Below, one piece after another: positions 25,746 to 38,716 of a stretch of 64,000 nt of DNA. The position numbers and the translations under genes were made by a program. The notes under the pieces are model-generated. The model saw only the letters and a list, made by a program, of their open reading frames with translations. It was not told the DNA's origin and made no database searches. Numbering within the stretch: the stretch's first letter is position 1; the number at the start of each line of letters is the position of its first letter. Source of the DNA: Auanema rhodensis (Eukaryota > Nematoda > Chromadorea > Rhabditida > Rhabditidae); NCBI GenBank assembly GCA_964057225.1, contig OZ059897.1, positions 14,508,001-14,572,000 of the forward strand. Direction: 5' to 3'.

Positions 25746-28602
25746 AGCTTTTATTCTCCTTCTGTACTCACTTAAACTCTTCCCTACCAGTATTCATATT
25801 ACTGGATGTATGCTTCTCTTCTGCTCACCCATTTAATACGGTTCTCCATAATAATGCTTGAAAAGTTTTTTTACAAGAAAAAAAGAGAAGATGTTGAAAA
25901 AATGAGAAGTCAAAATAGCTTCTTTTGTTTCATTAATATCTAATCTTTCCACATCATTTCTCTAAATATTTTTTTTCACTCGGAATAAACTTCTTAATAA
26001 AATTTCTCACTGCAGAATAGCAATAGAATAAAAATATTTTTATTTTAAGAAAATAAAAGAATAAGATAAGGAAATATGACACTCAAATAGAAATAAGATA
26101 GCTTACTATAACTGAATCAATCAAAATTCTGATAGAAAATAACCTTTTTTTCTGTGTCTATTTGTGTATGCGTGAGTTTATGTTTTTTTTTGAAACTTAG
26201 ACTGATTGGCTTTATTTCTATTTTGTTCAATACCTCGTAATGGAAACTCACAGTTTTTCAAAAATTAAAATTTAAAAAAAAACAGAATACGATTTGATAG
26301 AAAAATATGAAATAATACAATGAAATGATTGAATCAGAATTCAATATAAACAGTGGTAATATCACTTATATATATGAACAGATGTTTTTTTCAAATGTAT
26401 GATAAACAAATAAAGATTTTACAAAACTTTCCTCAAAAGGAAAAGAAGGAAATAATTCAAAATAATAGGAAAACACAAAAATCAGTTCGAGCATAATCAC
26501 AATTGAAATAGAAAAAAACGATTTCCCGTTTGATAATAAGGAAGATAATTATAATTAGAAGAGCAAAACAAGGACACAAGCAATATGAAATGTATTCTAT
26601 CTTTAGAATTTTCTATGTAAAACTAAGAAAAATGAATATTCTATATAGACTTGTACATGAGTTTCACCACGATATATAGATAGCTTGAAGAAGCTTCATT
26701 GTGTAATATAATGGCTTCTTCATGTAAAAACTAAGCTTAAAAAAATAAAAGAAAGGAAATATACAGATGATGATAGAGATTCAGACAATTGTTTATATGA
26801 AAAAGAAAAGAAAAGTAATACAAATTATAAGAGCTATGAGAGACTATCAACTGAGTTTCAGTACTGGAATATTCTCTTTTTCAATTTTCTTGTGTAAAAC
26901 CATGTTCTTCAAATAGCTACTTATATCTATTTTTTTAAATTTTTATTATATAAACATACAAATTTATTACTAAAGTTATAAAACATAAAAAAAAACATTT
27001 GTTTAATGTAAACTTTCAATTCTTATATTTGAATTCACTTATACATATGTATATTTTTATATATAATATAAGAAATTACAATAGTATTTTAAAATGATTA
27101 ATTAACATATAAAATTATATTTAAAATCTAAAATCTAAATAGTATCTTTTTTTTTTGCTAAATATTATACTTTATTTTTACAAACTATATCTTTTTTTTT
27201 GTGTTTTCTATGTGTTTTCGGATATATTTTTTGCTAATTTTCGTTTTTCACATAAGACACTTATCTCAAATGCTTATGTTAGATATCAGTTCAGGGAAGC
27301 AAAATGCGAACGACAAGCTGAAACTGCTTTTCCTTCATTTCATTTAACTTTGATTCACTCTCTATGTCATTGACGTTTTCGGTATGCCATCAACATTCAA
27401 GCTTTCAGATGAGGTTGCTCAAGTAGTTTGAATCAAAGTTCATCTTAGGGTTTAACTCGAAGACTCACTACTCGTGGAAAATCGAATGGTTGAAGGGATA
27501 AGACTACAGAAAAAAAAGCAAATGCAGGCCAAGATACTGCTTTTTTCAGTTTTTTTTCTAAACGTTAAAGCTTTGTATGTCAAACGTTTTGGAAATCAAA
27601 TGTTTTTCTGAGAAAAGAAATTATAAGATTACTACTGAATACACTGTATGTACTTAGATCAAGCAAAATATATTTAAAGAAAAGAAAAGAAAATTAAAAA
27701 TAGTTTATAACATCAGACTTTTTTATATAAATTTGCAAAAAAAATTATCTTAATGACATAATTATTTATATTATCAATAAAATATTAATATGCTTTATAT
27801 ATAATTTTAAAAAATAAGTTCCTGTTAATAAGAAAATTGAACTAACATATTCATTTGATATAATTATTCAAACATATAAAAACAAAAAATAAAACAACAA
27901 AAAAGTTTGAGATGGAGAATCAAAGGTGTTGTTCTCTGTTATATCCATGTATTTACATACAGATATGTAAGTCAACAAACTATGCATGATTTATAAAAAT
28001 TCTAATGAGCATAGAACAAGGTTTCAACTTATAAATTTGAAGCAAATTTTTGAACTTATTTATGAACTTTTTATGAATGTAAGAAAGTGAAACATTAAGT
28101 CTTTAAAAATACTCTCAATGTTCAGAGTTTAATCTTGTCATTGGCAAGTTGCAGAAGTTCGCTTAAATATGATAAAAGGTTCTTTCATATAGCTAACTTG
28201 AGGGAAACAAAAAAATTGCGACAAAAAATGGCATAAAATCTTTAGAAATTTTGAAAATAAAATTATATTTGCTGATTTGAAATGAAATTTTAAAGAATAA
28301 TAAGATATAACATATAGTATATGATGTACGTATGTATCAATAATTATATATTTAAAAAAAAAACTAACTATAGTTTAGAAAGATTGAAGACAATTATTTG
28401 TAAATGTTTTTTATCATCTTTATAATAGTAATAATAATATTATAATAAATATATATAATAGATACAATAATCTAAAATCATATGCAGAAAACATGAAAAT
28501 GTGCCGTCATCTAAAAAAACCAAAAATGAAAACTAAATAATTCTAAAAAGAAATAAAGTTTAGATGATATATAATTATATATAAATATTTTCAATTGTAG
28601 AA

Positions 28603-28605
28603 TAG

Positions 28606-28637
<32 letters not shown>

Positions 28638-28640
28638 TAT
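28603..28640. repeat. TA microsatellite
   Basis: Roughly 15 TA units with one C interruption. Confidence 0.8.
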
Positions 28641-29278
28641 AACTTCTTTTTTGTAGACGTTTTACTACTCAGAGCTGAAAAACTACGTCATTCATCATTC
28701 ATATTCTGCACCCAAGAAAAAGAAAAAATCTTGATGTTTTGACACAAACACTTTTCACCAGAAGAACAGTAATGTAATTATTTAAAACTTTGAAAATTAT
28801 GAAAACTTAATGTATATCATGGGTATAAACTTAAATGTAGAAAACTCATATTTCTCATTATTAGAAGAAAGTAAAGATTTTACTAAAGAAATGTGAGCAA
28901 ATTCTTGTGACATAAGAAGTATCTCATGCTATTCATGAGATATAAGCAAATCATATGTATGTCCATGTCTGTGATGTGCGGGAATTTACCTTTACAAATT
29001 CTTTTTTAATTAGAAAAATCAAAAAGAAAACATTTCTTTTTTCACCAATATTCGTTCTCATTATGAATATGAATTTCGTTCTGCATATTTTGGAAATGTT
29101 TTCATGCTCAAGCCTATGTGGATGCACACGTCAACCAGGCAATACATTGACGATCTTTCTGCATCATTCGAAAGATTAAAATTTTGAAGCCTGTACTGCA
29201 AGTAAGCATAGTAAACGAAGAGAATAAGAAGGAATGGGGGATAAAGAAAGAGATGAAAGCAGGAAGGTGAACTGACAG

Positions 29279-29309
29279 AAAGAGAGAGAGAGATAGAGAG
29301 AGAGAGATG
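29279..29309. repeat. GA microsatellite
   Basis: Short GA array interrupted by GATA, at the end of an A/G-rich block that starts near 29218. Confidence 0.8.
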
Positions 29310-30390
29310 GAAACAGGAGTGAAGATATACATGAAAACAACATATTAATTATAACTACAACAACTTCCCAAATATAGTTAGTTGAAGCTTTATTAACAAA
29401 CTATACATTTATGCCTATATGCTTAGCGTATATACCTGAAGATAAAGTTACAAATATTATTTCTTTGAATAATTAATGAAAATATCTAAAGAAAAGAATA
29501 TTGTTGAAGCTTATATTATATTTTGATTGAAGTTGTAGAAAAACCGATAACGGGATGTAAGAGTTCGTAGAGAGAAGAGCAAAAGCACATAATTATGACT
29601 AAACTTTACTATTGTTTAGAGCTACAAAGTAATAAGTAAAAAATGGATCAGCTGACCTAATACTGAATACTGGAACTAGCTCATCTGAACAATATATTTT
29701 TATTTATTTATAAATTATAATATATAATGAAATTACTCTTTTATGATTTTATTAAACTTCTAAACATTTTTGCGAACAAAGTGGAAAAAGAAGATGTCAG
29801 ATAAAGGAAGGCTGAAAAAGAGAAAAATAGACATAGATAGCAAGATGTTAAGAGATATATAGAGAGAATCAGAAGCAGAAGAGAGGGTACGGTTGAGAGG
29901 TAAAGATTAAGGAATAAGAAAAAGACGAAAAAGGATGGGATAAGAATGAATAGAAGTAAAAGACTATGTGATGAATTCATAGTCATTTTAAAACTCCAAA
30001 GATCATGCGTGAGAGGTCTTATACTTGAGCAACAAAAAGAAAAGTTTCGATTTAAATACAAATTACAATCTAATATAATGATTTTCATTTCCTGATGGCT
30101 GTCGGACATTACCCAATTGCTCAACCTTAAGCTCTGTTTTTTTCATCTTTAGATCCTTCTTTCGTCTTTCGTTCATGATGTCGGTTTAACAAGGGATGTA
30201 ACATTTGATATAATTAACAAATTTAGTGTAAATCATAATTTACATATAGTGTAATATGATAAAAAGATATATTGATATTACTTCAATAATCTAATTTTTT
30301 TTTATAAAAATTGAATGTTTCGTGTTAACAAGACTTTAAGAAAGTATATCTACATCATTAAAAAAAAGATAATTTGAATGAAACATATAG

Positions 30391-30420
30391 TATCTCTCTC
30401 TTTCTCTCTCTCTCTCTATT

Positions 30421-30451
<31 letters not shown>

Positions 30452-30506
30452 ATTTCTCTCTTTCTCTCTCTCTCGCTCTCTCTCTCTTTCTTTCTTTCTT
30501 CTTCTT
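30391..30506. repeat. CT/CTTT microsatellite
   Basis: About 115 bases of CT units with a partly regular longer period created by ATTT and TTT interruptions, ending in CTTT and CTT units. Confidence 0.88.
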
Positions 30507-30949
30507 GGTATTTTGAGTGAAAACTGAAAATTAAAATTTTTTAATGAACCATTTGATGCTATTGCCTTTTCACTTTCTCTACCATATATCTCTGACTTAG
30601 TTATTTCAATGCGAACTTCCAGACATACATCTCGATCAAGTTCAACTACTTTTTTGCTCTCAATTGAGAAAAATAATCATAGCATTTGTGAATTTATTTT
30701 TTGCATACATGCTACTTTGGACAATTATTAGCTGCAGCAAAAAGAATATTTTCAAACTTATTCTTAAACGGTTGAAGACTATCTTGATTATTTTGCCAAA
30801 AAAATTTATCCATCCAAGTATATTCACTTGAAACAAATAAGAATTGATTTCATTAGAGAAATAATGATAGTGATGAGTAATAACCTGGATATATGTAAAA
30901 GAAAACAAAGAAAATTACATATTCAGTATACTGATATGACTTTCTTATA

Positions 30950-31315
30950 TTGAAAATAAATAATTTACAAAAACGTTTAATTCTGTTGCAAGTCACAGCA
31001 TCGAAAACCAAAAATAGAAAGAGGGGAGGGAACGCTTTACATTCAAATTTGAATTTAAAAGTGATCGAAAGCTTGAAGAAAGAGTGGGCTATACTGCTAG
31101 AAGTTTCATGTCTAATATGTGCAAGAACCGATAAAGAGCCGAAAACTCAAAAAGGATCTGTGAGCCTCTGGATGAATGCTGATGGTGTTGATGATGATGA
31201 GGACGTCGTCAGTTGGTTAACTGCTGCTTATTTCTTGCACGCCGGAATAGATGATGCGTCATCTCAAGTGCTCACATGGCAAAAGCCACCCAATCCAAAG
31301 CGGCCCATCATCTAG
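30950..31315 (+). CDS. Doubtful 121-codon hypothetical ORF
   Basis: An intact frame of 121 codons starting MKINNLQKRL in a patch that is less A+T-rich than its flanks. The C-terminal half is acidic (GVDDDEDVVSW) and ends KPPNPKRPII. No family is recognised, no intron is evident, and the opposite strand is open across its 3' end as well. It may be a lineage-specific gene, an exon, or a chance frame in a non-coding element. Confidence 0.2.
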   Translation: MKINNLQKRLILLQVTASKTKNRKRGGNALHSNLNLKVIESLKKEWAILLEVSCLICARTDKEPKTQKGSVSLWMNADGVDDDEDVVSWLTAAYFLHAGIDDASSQVLTWQKPPNPKRPII

Positions 31316-32482
31316 TATGTTCTGTAGGATTTCATTTCCTTCGCTCAAAACTTGTATGACATTAGGATTATTGTAATTTGGAATAGAAACGGAAAGGATG
31401 TTAGCCATGATGGCATAAATTCTTGATTTTTTCGATTTTCTGAATCTGAAAGGCAACCAATGGCTTTAGTTTTTTAAAGTTTTCAGAAAATAAAAAAAAA
31501 CAATAAAATCAGGAATATTGGACAGCCAAGCCATAGTTTACGTTCGTGATGCTATTAAGAATTTAATTGAATCAAATAAGCTGCTCTACTTTTTTTAAAG
31601 CTTTTAGATCATTCCAATGATTCTAGATTCCTCTAACCTTGTAGATCTTCAATACTTGTTCAAATGAATAAAGCATTCAGCAATAAGAGTATTCTTAAGA
31701 ATCAATTTTAATGAGAGAATTGTCTATCTCTTTTCATTTCATGAGATATATTAATTATAAAATATATAATATTAGCTATAAAAGAGGAAAACTTAACAAA
31801 ATAATTATAATTATGATCTCAAAAAACATATATATTCTTAAAAATAATATACTAATACTGATATAAGGTCTTATGAAAAAAAGTGTTCAAAAAAAGGAAA
31901 AAATGAGGAAATATCTTCTTACTTTAGCTTCACCTTATCGGTTAAAATTTTTTAAGGATGGTAACAATTAAAAAAGAGTTAAATGGCTACAAACAAAACC
32001 ATTGGTTTCTGAAATTGTCACAACTAACTAATTGATGTTTTGAGCATGTACTCATTGCACATTAAACTTTAGTGAACCTTAATTGAATCAAGAAAAACTT
32101 TGAGAAAAACAAAAAAGGTTTTGTACTTTCACAACCTCTACATAGAAAATCGAGTTTTATGAAGTTTCTCAAATCATGCCTTGATGCTATGCTCCAAAAA
32201 AATTTATTCGCTTTCAGTGTTTTGCATTTACTTTTCTTCTAATCTGGACCAGTTAAGCAACAACAGATTTGGAGTGTTTTCTGTTTTTTTTGCTTTTCAT
32301 ATTCGCAAAAATTCGCACGGTGTATGTAAAATGATTTTTAAAGTTTGCTTTCTAAACATTCTCTCAGATAAATTCAAAACAGTAAGATTGGAAAAAAACT
32401 TTTTTGAGAATTGTCATAGATTAGAAAGAATGAAAAAACAAAGACTTATAAGACCAAACCCCCTTAAACCATATCATGTTTC

Positions 32483-32487
32483 AAAAA
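32483..32487 (-). terminator. RNA polymerase III terminator of tRNA-Pro
   Basis: A run of five T on the transcribed sense of the tRNA, four bases after its 3' end, the usual Pol III stop signal. Confidence 0.8.
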
Positions 32488-32491
32488 GTTG

Positions 32492-32563
32492 GGGCCGAGC
32501 CGGGGATCGATCCCGGGACCTCTCGCACCCTAAGCGAGAATCATACCACTAGACCACTCGGCC
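32492..32563 (-). tRNA. tRNA-Pro (anticodon AGG)
   Basis: A 72-base cloverleaf on the minus strand. The acceptor stem pairs GGCCGAG with CTCGGCC; the D-arm contains TGGTCTAGTGGTATGA (A box); the anticodon stem pairs CTCGC with GCGAG around the loop TTAGGGT, giving anticodon AGG; the T stem pairs CCGGG with CCCGG. The discriminator base is C, as in eukaryotic tRNA-Pro. It has no intron and the CCA is not encoded. The T loop reads ATCGATC, so the nearly universal T54 is replaced by A, a change that also falls in the internal B-box promoter. Otherwise the structure is perfect, so it may be active. Confidence 0.93.
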
Positions 32564-33007
32564 TACTAAGTTGCCCTCAATGAGTAGTTCAAGTACTACA
32601 TTTGTCTTGTATATGAGAGACTAATGTTTCTCTATTTTCAATAGAAATCTTTATCTAATTAATTGAGAAAATATATTGTAACATCAAAAAAAAATTTTTT
32701 TTTTAATAATTAAAACAAATAATGTTATTTTGATTTATTATATGAATTTACTAATTAGTAAAAACAATAAACATATTTTGTACACATTGATACGTTGATA
32801 CAAAGAAAAACAATTGAAACTAATAGAAAATCCGAAGAAAAATAAGAAATAAATAAAAATTCAAATACTTAAATTTGAAAAAATGACATGAAAACCTTTG
32901 TTCGAACCTTTGTGAACAAAGAAAATAAATATATTGCACGTTGAATGAGACGAAACGAAGTCGTTTTGTTTTTCGTAATAGATCATTTCCTAAAATAGTT
33001 TGAGCTC

Positions 33008-35986
33008 CTATGAAAGCCAACTTGGTGAAAGAACGACTTCAGCAGATACAAGCTTGGATTCAATGAGAGGAGAAAGAGCATATGGAGAGAGGACGACAGC
33101 AGATAAAACCTGTGGAGATAAGATGATGGGAGAAAGTACGAAAGGACTAAGAATCAATGGTGAACCAACCATAGGAGTTAAAATCAGAGGATTTAGTACC
33201 ATAGGAGAGAGAATGATTGGGGTAAAAACTTGTGGAGATAAAATGAATGGAGATAATACTAGAGGTGTGAGTACTAGGGGATTGAATATACCTGGTGTTA
33301 AAATCAAAGGATGAAGAACTAGGGGAGACAGAATAATTGGAGAGAAAATCATTGGAGACAAAATGAGAGGAGAGAGGACACGAGGAGATAGGACCAAAGG
33401 AATAAATACCCAAGGACTAAGAGTGATAGGTCCAAGTACAGCAGGAGACAAAGAAATAGGGGATAATACTAATGGGGAAAGTATAACAGGCTGTGATAAC
33501 AAAGTTCCTTGTCTAACTAATGGAGTTAAAACAATTGGACTACCTACAATATCATGTTGGCGAGTTTCAAGTCTTTCAGCACGGGCCATAGCGCGGATAC
33601 TAAAAATCAAGATTATAGTTGCTCAAGTTTCAAAAAATAAAAAAGCTGAAGAATAGCAAAAAATGATTAACTTACTCCTTCTCAATGTAATGGCTTGGAT
33701 CATCTTTGGCTCTCATACGCATAAACTTCTTCAAGCTACCGGGGCGATGGTATGGGGAATTTTTACCGTACATAACTTGAAGCTGTTCAGGGGTTAAGAA
33801 AGCAAATCCTTTTTTTTCCATATGTTCTTTCTATAATCAGTTTCTCGATGTAAAAAAATTTGTTTCAATATGTCGTACCTGTTCCACGGTATACATCTTA
33901 TCCAATTTTTCGAAAATTTCGATTCTTTCAACTTCGCTGACTTCCGTAACGTTTTCTTTGGTCATATAGAGAGGAGTTCCATTTGGACCAACCATTTCTT
34001 GCTCTTGCTTCTTTAGGGTGTCCTTTTCAGCTTTATCAAGAGTATCACTAACTCCTAAAAATTAATATTATATTTTCATACAATATCTTGATAAAACCTG
34101 AAGCTTCAACAACGAAATCCATCCAAGCGTCTTGATTTGAAACATTAACACCTTGAAGCAACTTGGGTAACGAAAATTGACGTTCTTCGGTGTTTCCGTC
34201 CTCGTGAAGGGAAAACAGAGAGGGTGAAAGCAAATTGAACTAAAGAATGTCGCTCAGCAATTTTTAAAATATCCATAGATTCTTACCAAAGTATCATCTT
34301 CTTGCTCTGGTATAATAGACATGAGGCGTGGAGAAGCCAATTTCAATGTTTTATTATCGAAGTCAGATACGTTTTTACCAGCAAACATCAGAGCCAACTA
34401 TAAAATTCAATTGTTGCATCAGTTATATTTTGAAATTATACCTTAACAGCTTCGCGAAGTGTTTGCATTGGCACTCGGAATTCATCGGCTGCTTTATCGT
34501 TTTGTTCTTTTCTTAACTGTTCTTGCTGATCTTCTAGTTCCATTTTTTTCATTGCTAGTGGTTTTCTAGGATCGAGGAATTCGGTAGGAGTTCCACGGAT
34601 CATAGTCATAAGTTTTCTTTTGAGATCTTCTCTTCTTTCCTTGGCAAGCTTAGCTTGTTCTCCAATCTTTTTAACACGTACTAAGGCATCTCTCCATCTG
34701 AAAATGGCTTTTGTGAGATTATAATTTGTTTTACTCAGTATTACGATTCAGAAGTTTCTTTGTTTTTCAAAGCTCTAACAGTTTTTGTCATTTGACGAGC
34801 AACAGATGAAATTGGATCAGAGTCGTGAATACTCTTGAGATGATAGGAATCTCTTGTTACAACCTAGAATATTATTTTAAATATATATCTTTATTTTAAA
34901 TTGTGTTACCTTATAAGAAGCATCACGCTTGGCTCTAGCAGTTCCGAAGCCACCAACCCAGATAAGATCATCTTTAGAATTGTTAGTAACAATAGTTTCG
35001 TTTGCAACAACTTTTTGAGTTTTCTTGATGGTTTTTCTTTTCAAATGTGAAGTTGGAGTATCTGAATTAATATAGATGAATAAATATATATTATTACCCA
35101 TTTCTTTACCTTTTTCTACAACTGACACCTTAATACCCTTTGCAGCATCTAGAACACGAACAACACAACGAGCATGCTCAGGTACTGTTTTAGCGGACTT
35201 TGAACATTCTTCAATAGCTTCCTTTTCATCATCAACGACATGATGCATTCTTTAAAATTAAACATGAATGAATCATTGTTAATTATATTAAATCTTGTTC
35301 AGCACTATTGAATTTACTATCCACTTAATAGATTTTCCAAAAAAAAGCTTATCCAAGAAATATGTAATTAGTATGTTTAACGGTCGCTGCATAATACATC
35401 AGACAACTTGAAACAGTTTAAATAAAAATTGGATGATAAAAAGGCGATTTCTCTAATGTGATTTAACAATGATTTCAATTCAAGAAGCTTACTTTGTGCT
35501 AGCTACAGCAGCCATTAATCCAGAGAAAGCCTGGCCAAGCCATTTGTCCATTAATTCGAATGAAGCTGTCTGGTCCAAAGGTAATTTTAAGGCATTTCCA
35601 TCCTTAAAATTGCTACTATGTTTATATTTAAAAATTGTGTTCTAACTTGATACGCATGTTGAGGCGGAAGTTGAACAGGCTCAGAACAATAAACGACTTG
35701 CAACACTGTAATACAAATTAAAATAAATTATAAAAGCAATAAAACAGTAAATTTTGAATATTCATTAGTTTTAAAAATTAAAAAAATTCTATATCATTCT
35801 TTATAGGTATAGTTATACAATAATAATAGTAGTAGTTACCAACCTACAAGAGATGTAGTGAGAATTTGAAGAAGCATTCGAATTTGAAGATTCAGATCTA
35901 ACTAAATCTCTAATTAATTGAGGTAGGAGACTATCTGCAGCAGCCACCAACGAAATAGCTATCAGATTTGGATCGCTCACCTGCCT
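33008..35986 (-). CDS. MLT-10-like moulting-cycle protein with C-terminal pentapeptide repeats
   Basis: At least nine exons. The body carries the charged, helical moulting-cycle (MLT-10/DUF644-type) region, with [68 protein letters not shown] followed by [11 protein letters not shown], and [16 protein letters not shown]. The last exon encodes about 28 tandem pentapeptides of the form [VI]-L-[ST]-P-x, then the stop at 33008-33010. Family members in C. elegans are made in the hypodermis around moults, and mlt-10 loss disturbs moulting; the exact biochemical role is unknown. The 5' end is not fixed: coding is convincing up to about 35980, but no signal peptide or clean start was found. A 63-codon frame at 36014-36205 could be an upstream exon but does not look like a secretion signal. 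Donor choices around 35.8 kb are by reading frame. Confidence 0.82.
33065..33495. repeat. 15-base coding tandem repeat (LSP pentapeptides)
   Basis: About 28 degenerate 15-base units in the last exon of the MLT-10-like gene, encoding ILSPx/VLSPx. The DNA has diverged more than the peptide, with Leu and Pro nearly fixed. This means selection acts on the protein, not recent slippage. Confidence 0.85.
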
Positions 35987-37439
35987 CTTTATAAGCGAAG
36001 AAGGGCGGACGATTTACGTTAAAGAGCGAGATAGTGAACAGAGAGGATTCTCAACACATTGAACATCCAACGCCAACGTTTTGAATGTGTGATGTCGCTG
36101 AGTACAGGCATATCTGACGTCTTCTTTCCTGTGGTCACCCCTTGCACCCTCTTCATCTCGCAATACTCTTAGTTTCTTCTGATACTTCTGCAACATCATG
36201 ATCATCTTTAAACGCGCAAACTCTCCTGTCGTCCAAATAGCTACCTAGCCAGATTTCTCATGGCTATCTCGGAAAAGAATCAGATATATCAATGAAACTG
36301 GGAGCTGAAAGGAGAGAAAATTTTGAACGAAAATTTCGTCTTATCGTGCATACAGTGTCCGATCAAAGTGTATATCATTTCAGTTGGCGATGAAGAAAAA
36401 TAAAAAGAATGAAGAATAAAGAGAGATTATGATAGATAATCAAATGAAAAAAAAAATTGGTCCCTTTACTTCATGAATTCCTACACTTCTTGATCTTTCT
36501 TTTGAAGATAATGAGTCTTATCTCTCAGTCTTGATCAACCTTTTACTCTCAATTTCCAATCAGCCATTTCTTCCTAAATTTCCTTGTTTCCACTTGGTTT
36601 CACCTAATTAATAAACAAATTCGTTTAATTAAAATTCTTCCATTCAAACTCCGAGGTCGTTTCAGTACAAATTTTCTTAATGAGTTCATAATGACCTCTT
36701 AGATCAAAATGTCTTCTTCGTTGACCATACATCAAATTATCGTTGTGCTAAATATTATGAATTTAAAAATAAACAAATGAAATAATTGTCTTTGTAAAAG
36801 ATGTTTGCTTCATATATTCCATAAGAACCTAATGTGTATAAGACTTAAAATGAATAAAATTAAATTTATTCACTTTGTGTTTGTAGTTTCATCATTCATT
36901 CCAAGAAAAAGGTAACTGAAAATTAATGGCAATTCGCTTCCATTAATTTAAAATTCGAAACACTATGAAAATGTTATTATAGATTCACTTTCCATCTAAG
37001 CAGTGTAGATCAAACGATAAAACGAAAACCATAGACATGACCTTTTTAACTGTGAAATCTAATGTTGAAAACTTTTTCAGAACCCAAAAACTATAACTGT
37101 TTATCAATGTATTATATATATTACTTCTTATATACTCATAAATGAAACATACATATTTAAACAATTAAGACGGTATGGATACAATTGATATAACTGACAG
37201 AAACTTTTAAATATTAAGATTTATAAACTATTAAAATTTTAAAATTTGATAATATTGATAATAGTACAAAAATTTAAAACAAATATTTTTTTTTACTTTA
37301 TAACTATATTGAGTACAATGTACCTTTGTTCTTTCTTTCTTTAATCTACATCAATCAGGTTTTATCTCGAAACAATTGTCCTAAATGTTTGACGTAGAAA
37401 AGGATTTTCCAAAAACGGTCTGTATTGTGAGATTCTTAT

Positions 37440-37860
37440 GATGAAAGATTTTATCACTTGCCATAGATGTTCTCGATACAAGCTTTATCATTATTTTAAA
37501 AAAAAAGAAGAAGATGCTTTTTTTTTGGAACAAATTCCGATTCGGCCACTGCCTGTTATCGAGGAGATAAGTACGAATACTCTTTCCAAATATTGATGAT
37601 ATGGATGCTAACGTTTTGTCCAAAACTGGTTGTTGCGATGAGAAAGTCCAAGATGCATTAGCACGTTTCCTGGTCAATAGAGACCAAAATGTGCTGCAAA
37701 TCCTGTCAACACTTATGATGATTTAGCAAAACCGTCATCAACCATAATTATAGGAGATTCTGGATATGATAATGTATTTCTAAAGTGCAATGAAATCGAG
37801 ATTTATATGAAGATGGAGACAATAAGACTAGGTGCAAACGTTGTGAAAGATTGATGCAAC
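37440..37860 (+). pseudogene. Possible decayed coding fragments
   Basis: Successive plus-strand frames read FITCHRCSRYKLYHYF with an acidic continuation, then DANVLSKTGCCDEKVQDAL, then SSTIIIGDSGYDNVFLKC, each ended by a stop or frame change. Composition is protein-like and the pieces are collinear, but no family is recognised and no clear splice sites join them. It could be a dead gene or an old element. Confidence 0.2.
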
Positions 37861-38690
37861 GTGTTAACGTGGAGTAAAAATTGAATTTCAAATAGTTTCT
37901 TATCCTATATTGGGTTCATAAACCAGAAAGCTATAAAACATTTGCTAAAGAATATTTATTTGGCAAAGCTTAAAAGATCAATTTGTTCTTCTCATCTTCT
38001 ATGTAGTTTATTCTTTTCCAGTGTGCTGGTCACAAATTTAGTTTCATCATCATTCTCATCACAAATATCCAGCATGTTTGCATATTTCTTGCCTATATCC
38101 GTTTAATCTTTTCGATTTTTCAATATTTCTCTTTAATAGTAGTACGTGAAACATCGGAAGTTTCTTTTACAAAGTTCCATACAATGGTTTTAATTTCAAT
38201 CCAAATGGTAGCACCAGCTGATGTATCAAATTAGGTGGAAAAATGTGGATACATTTGATTCTTGTTCTTTATGAACACGGACTTTGTGCGATCGAAATTC
38301 ATTCCGAATAAAGATATTTCGAACTTCTGAATAAATGAGGAGAGAATCAAATTAGTATCAAGAAATTCTAAATGGTTGGTCACGTTTTATGATAATAAGA
38401 TATGATCTCATTCATCTATTTTGCTTACGTGAATGAATATAGTGCTTCAAAAAATCTTATTAACTTAAAGTATTCATTCATGTGTCATCCAATAAATCAT
38501 TATTCATTATCCTGAAGGCTTTCAAAAAAATTTTGTCTTGAACACCTCCTTCTTCATTAGTGAATTGATGTTATATATAATATGAATAGCACTTACCGTA
38601 ATTGAATCGGTTTTTGAAGAAAACCTTTTTGCGCTCTCGTTTTTTTCACAATTTCGCCGTGTTTGCTTTTTACTATCGACTATGTTCTTG

Positions 38691-38716
38691 GATTACGGTA
38701 GATTTGTACCGTAATC
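38691..38716. repeat. Inverted repeat, 10-base arms
   Basis: GATTACGGTA and its exact reverse complement TACCGTAATC are separated by six bases. This could be a hairpin, a dimeric binding site or the remnant of element ends. Confidence 0.6.

Larger units (their letters stand above)
15801..30949. other. 15-kb gene-poor region
   Basis: No conserved protein, RNA gene or clear exon chain was found on either strand. The open frames present are short, A+T-biased or made of microsatellite sequence. The stretch is dotted with GA/CT and TA repeats and polypurine blocks. It lies upstream of the minus-strand GPCR, so it may hold distal control elements or untranslated exons of that gene. Small lineage-specific genes or neuropeptide genes with tiny exons could have been missed. 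Confidence 0.5.
31316..33007. other. Non-coding stretch around tRNA-Pro
   Basis: Apart from the tRNA gene at 32492-32563 nothing was recognised. The sequence is A+T-rich with short runs of A and T. Confidence 0.5.

Noticed and set aside
33000-33656. Plus-strand open frames rich in Gly, Arg and Thr
   Set aside because: Shadow of the pentapeptide repeat exon encoded on the minus strand, whose frame continues into conserved MLT-10-family sequence.
35880-35990. let-7-like string TGAGGTAGGAG with a partly pairing downstream CCTGCCTC
   Set aside because: It lies in a coding exon of the MLT-10-like gene on the other strand, and the fold has a large unequal internal loop; not a convincing miRNA hairpin.
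37753-37790. GDSG string as a serine protease active site
   Set aside because: No surrounding trypsin-fold sequence (no His or Asp motifs) and the frame is short.
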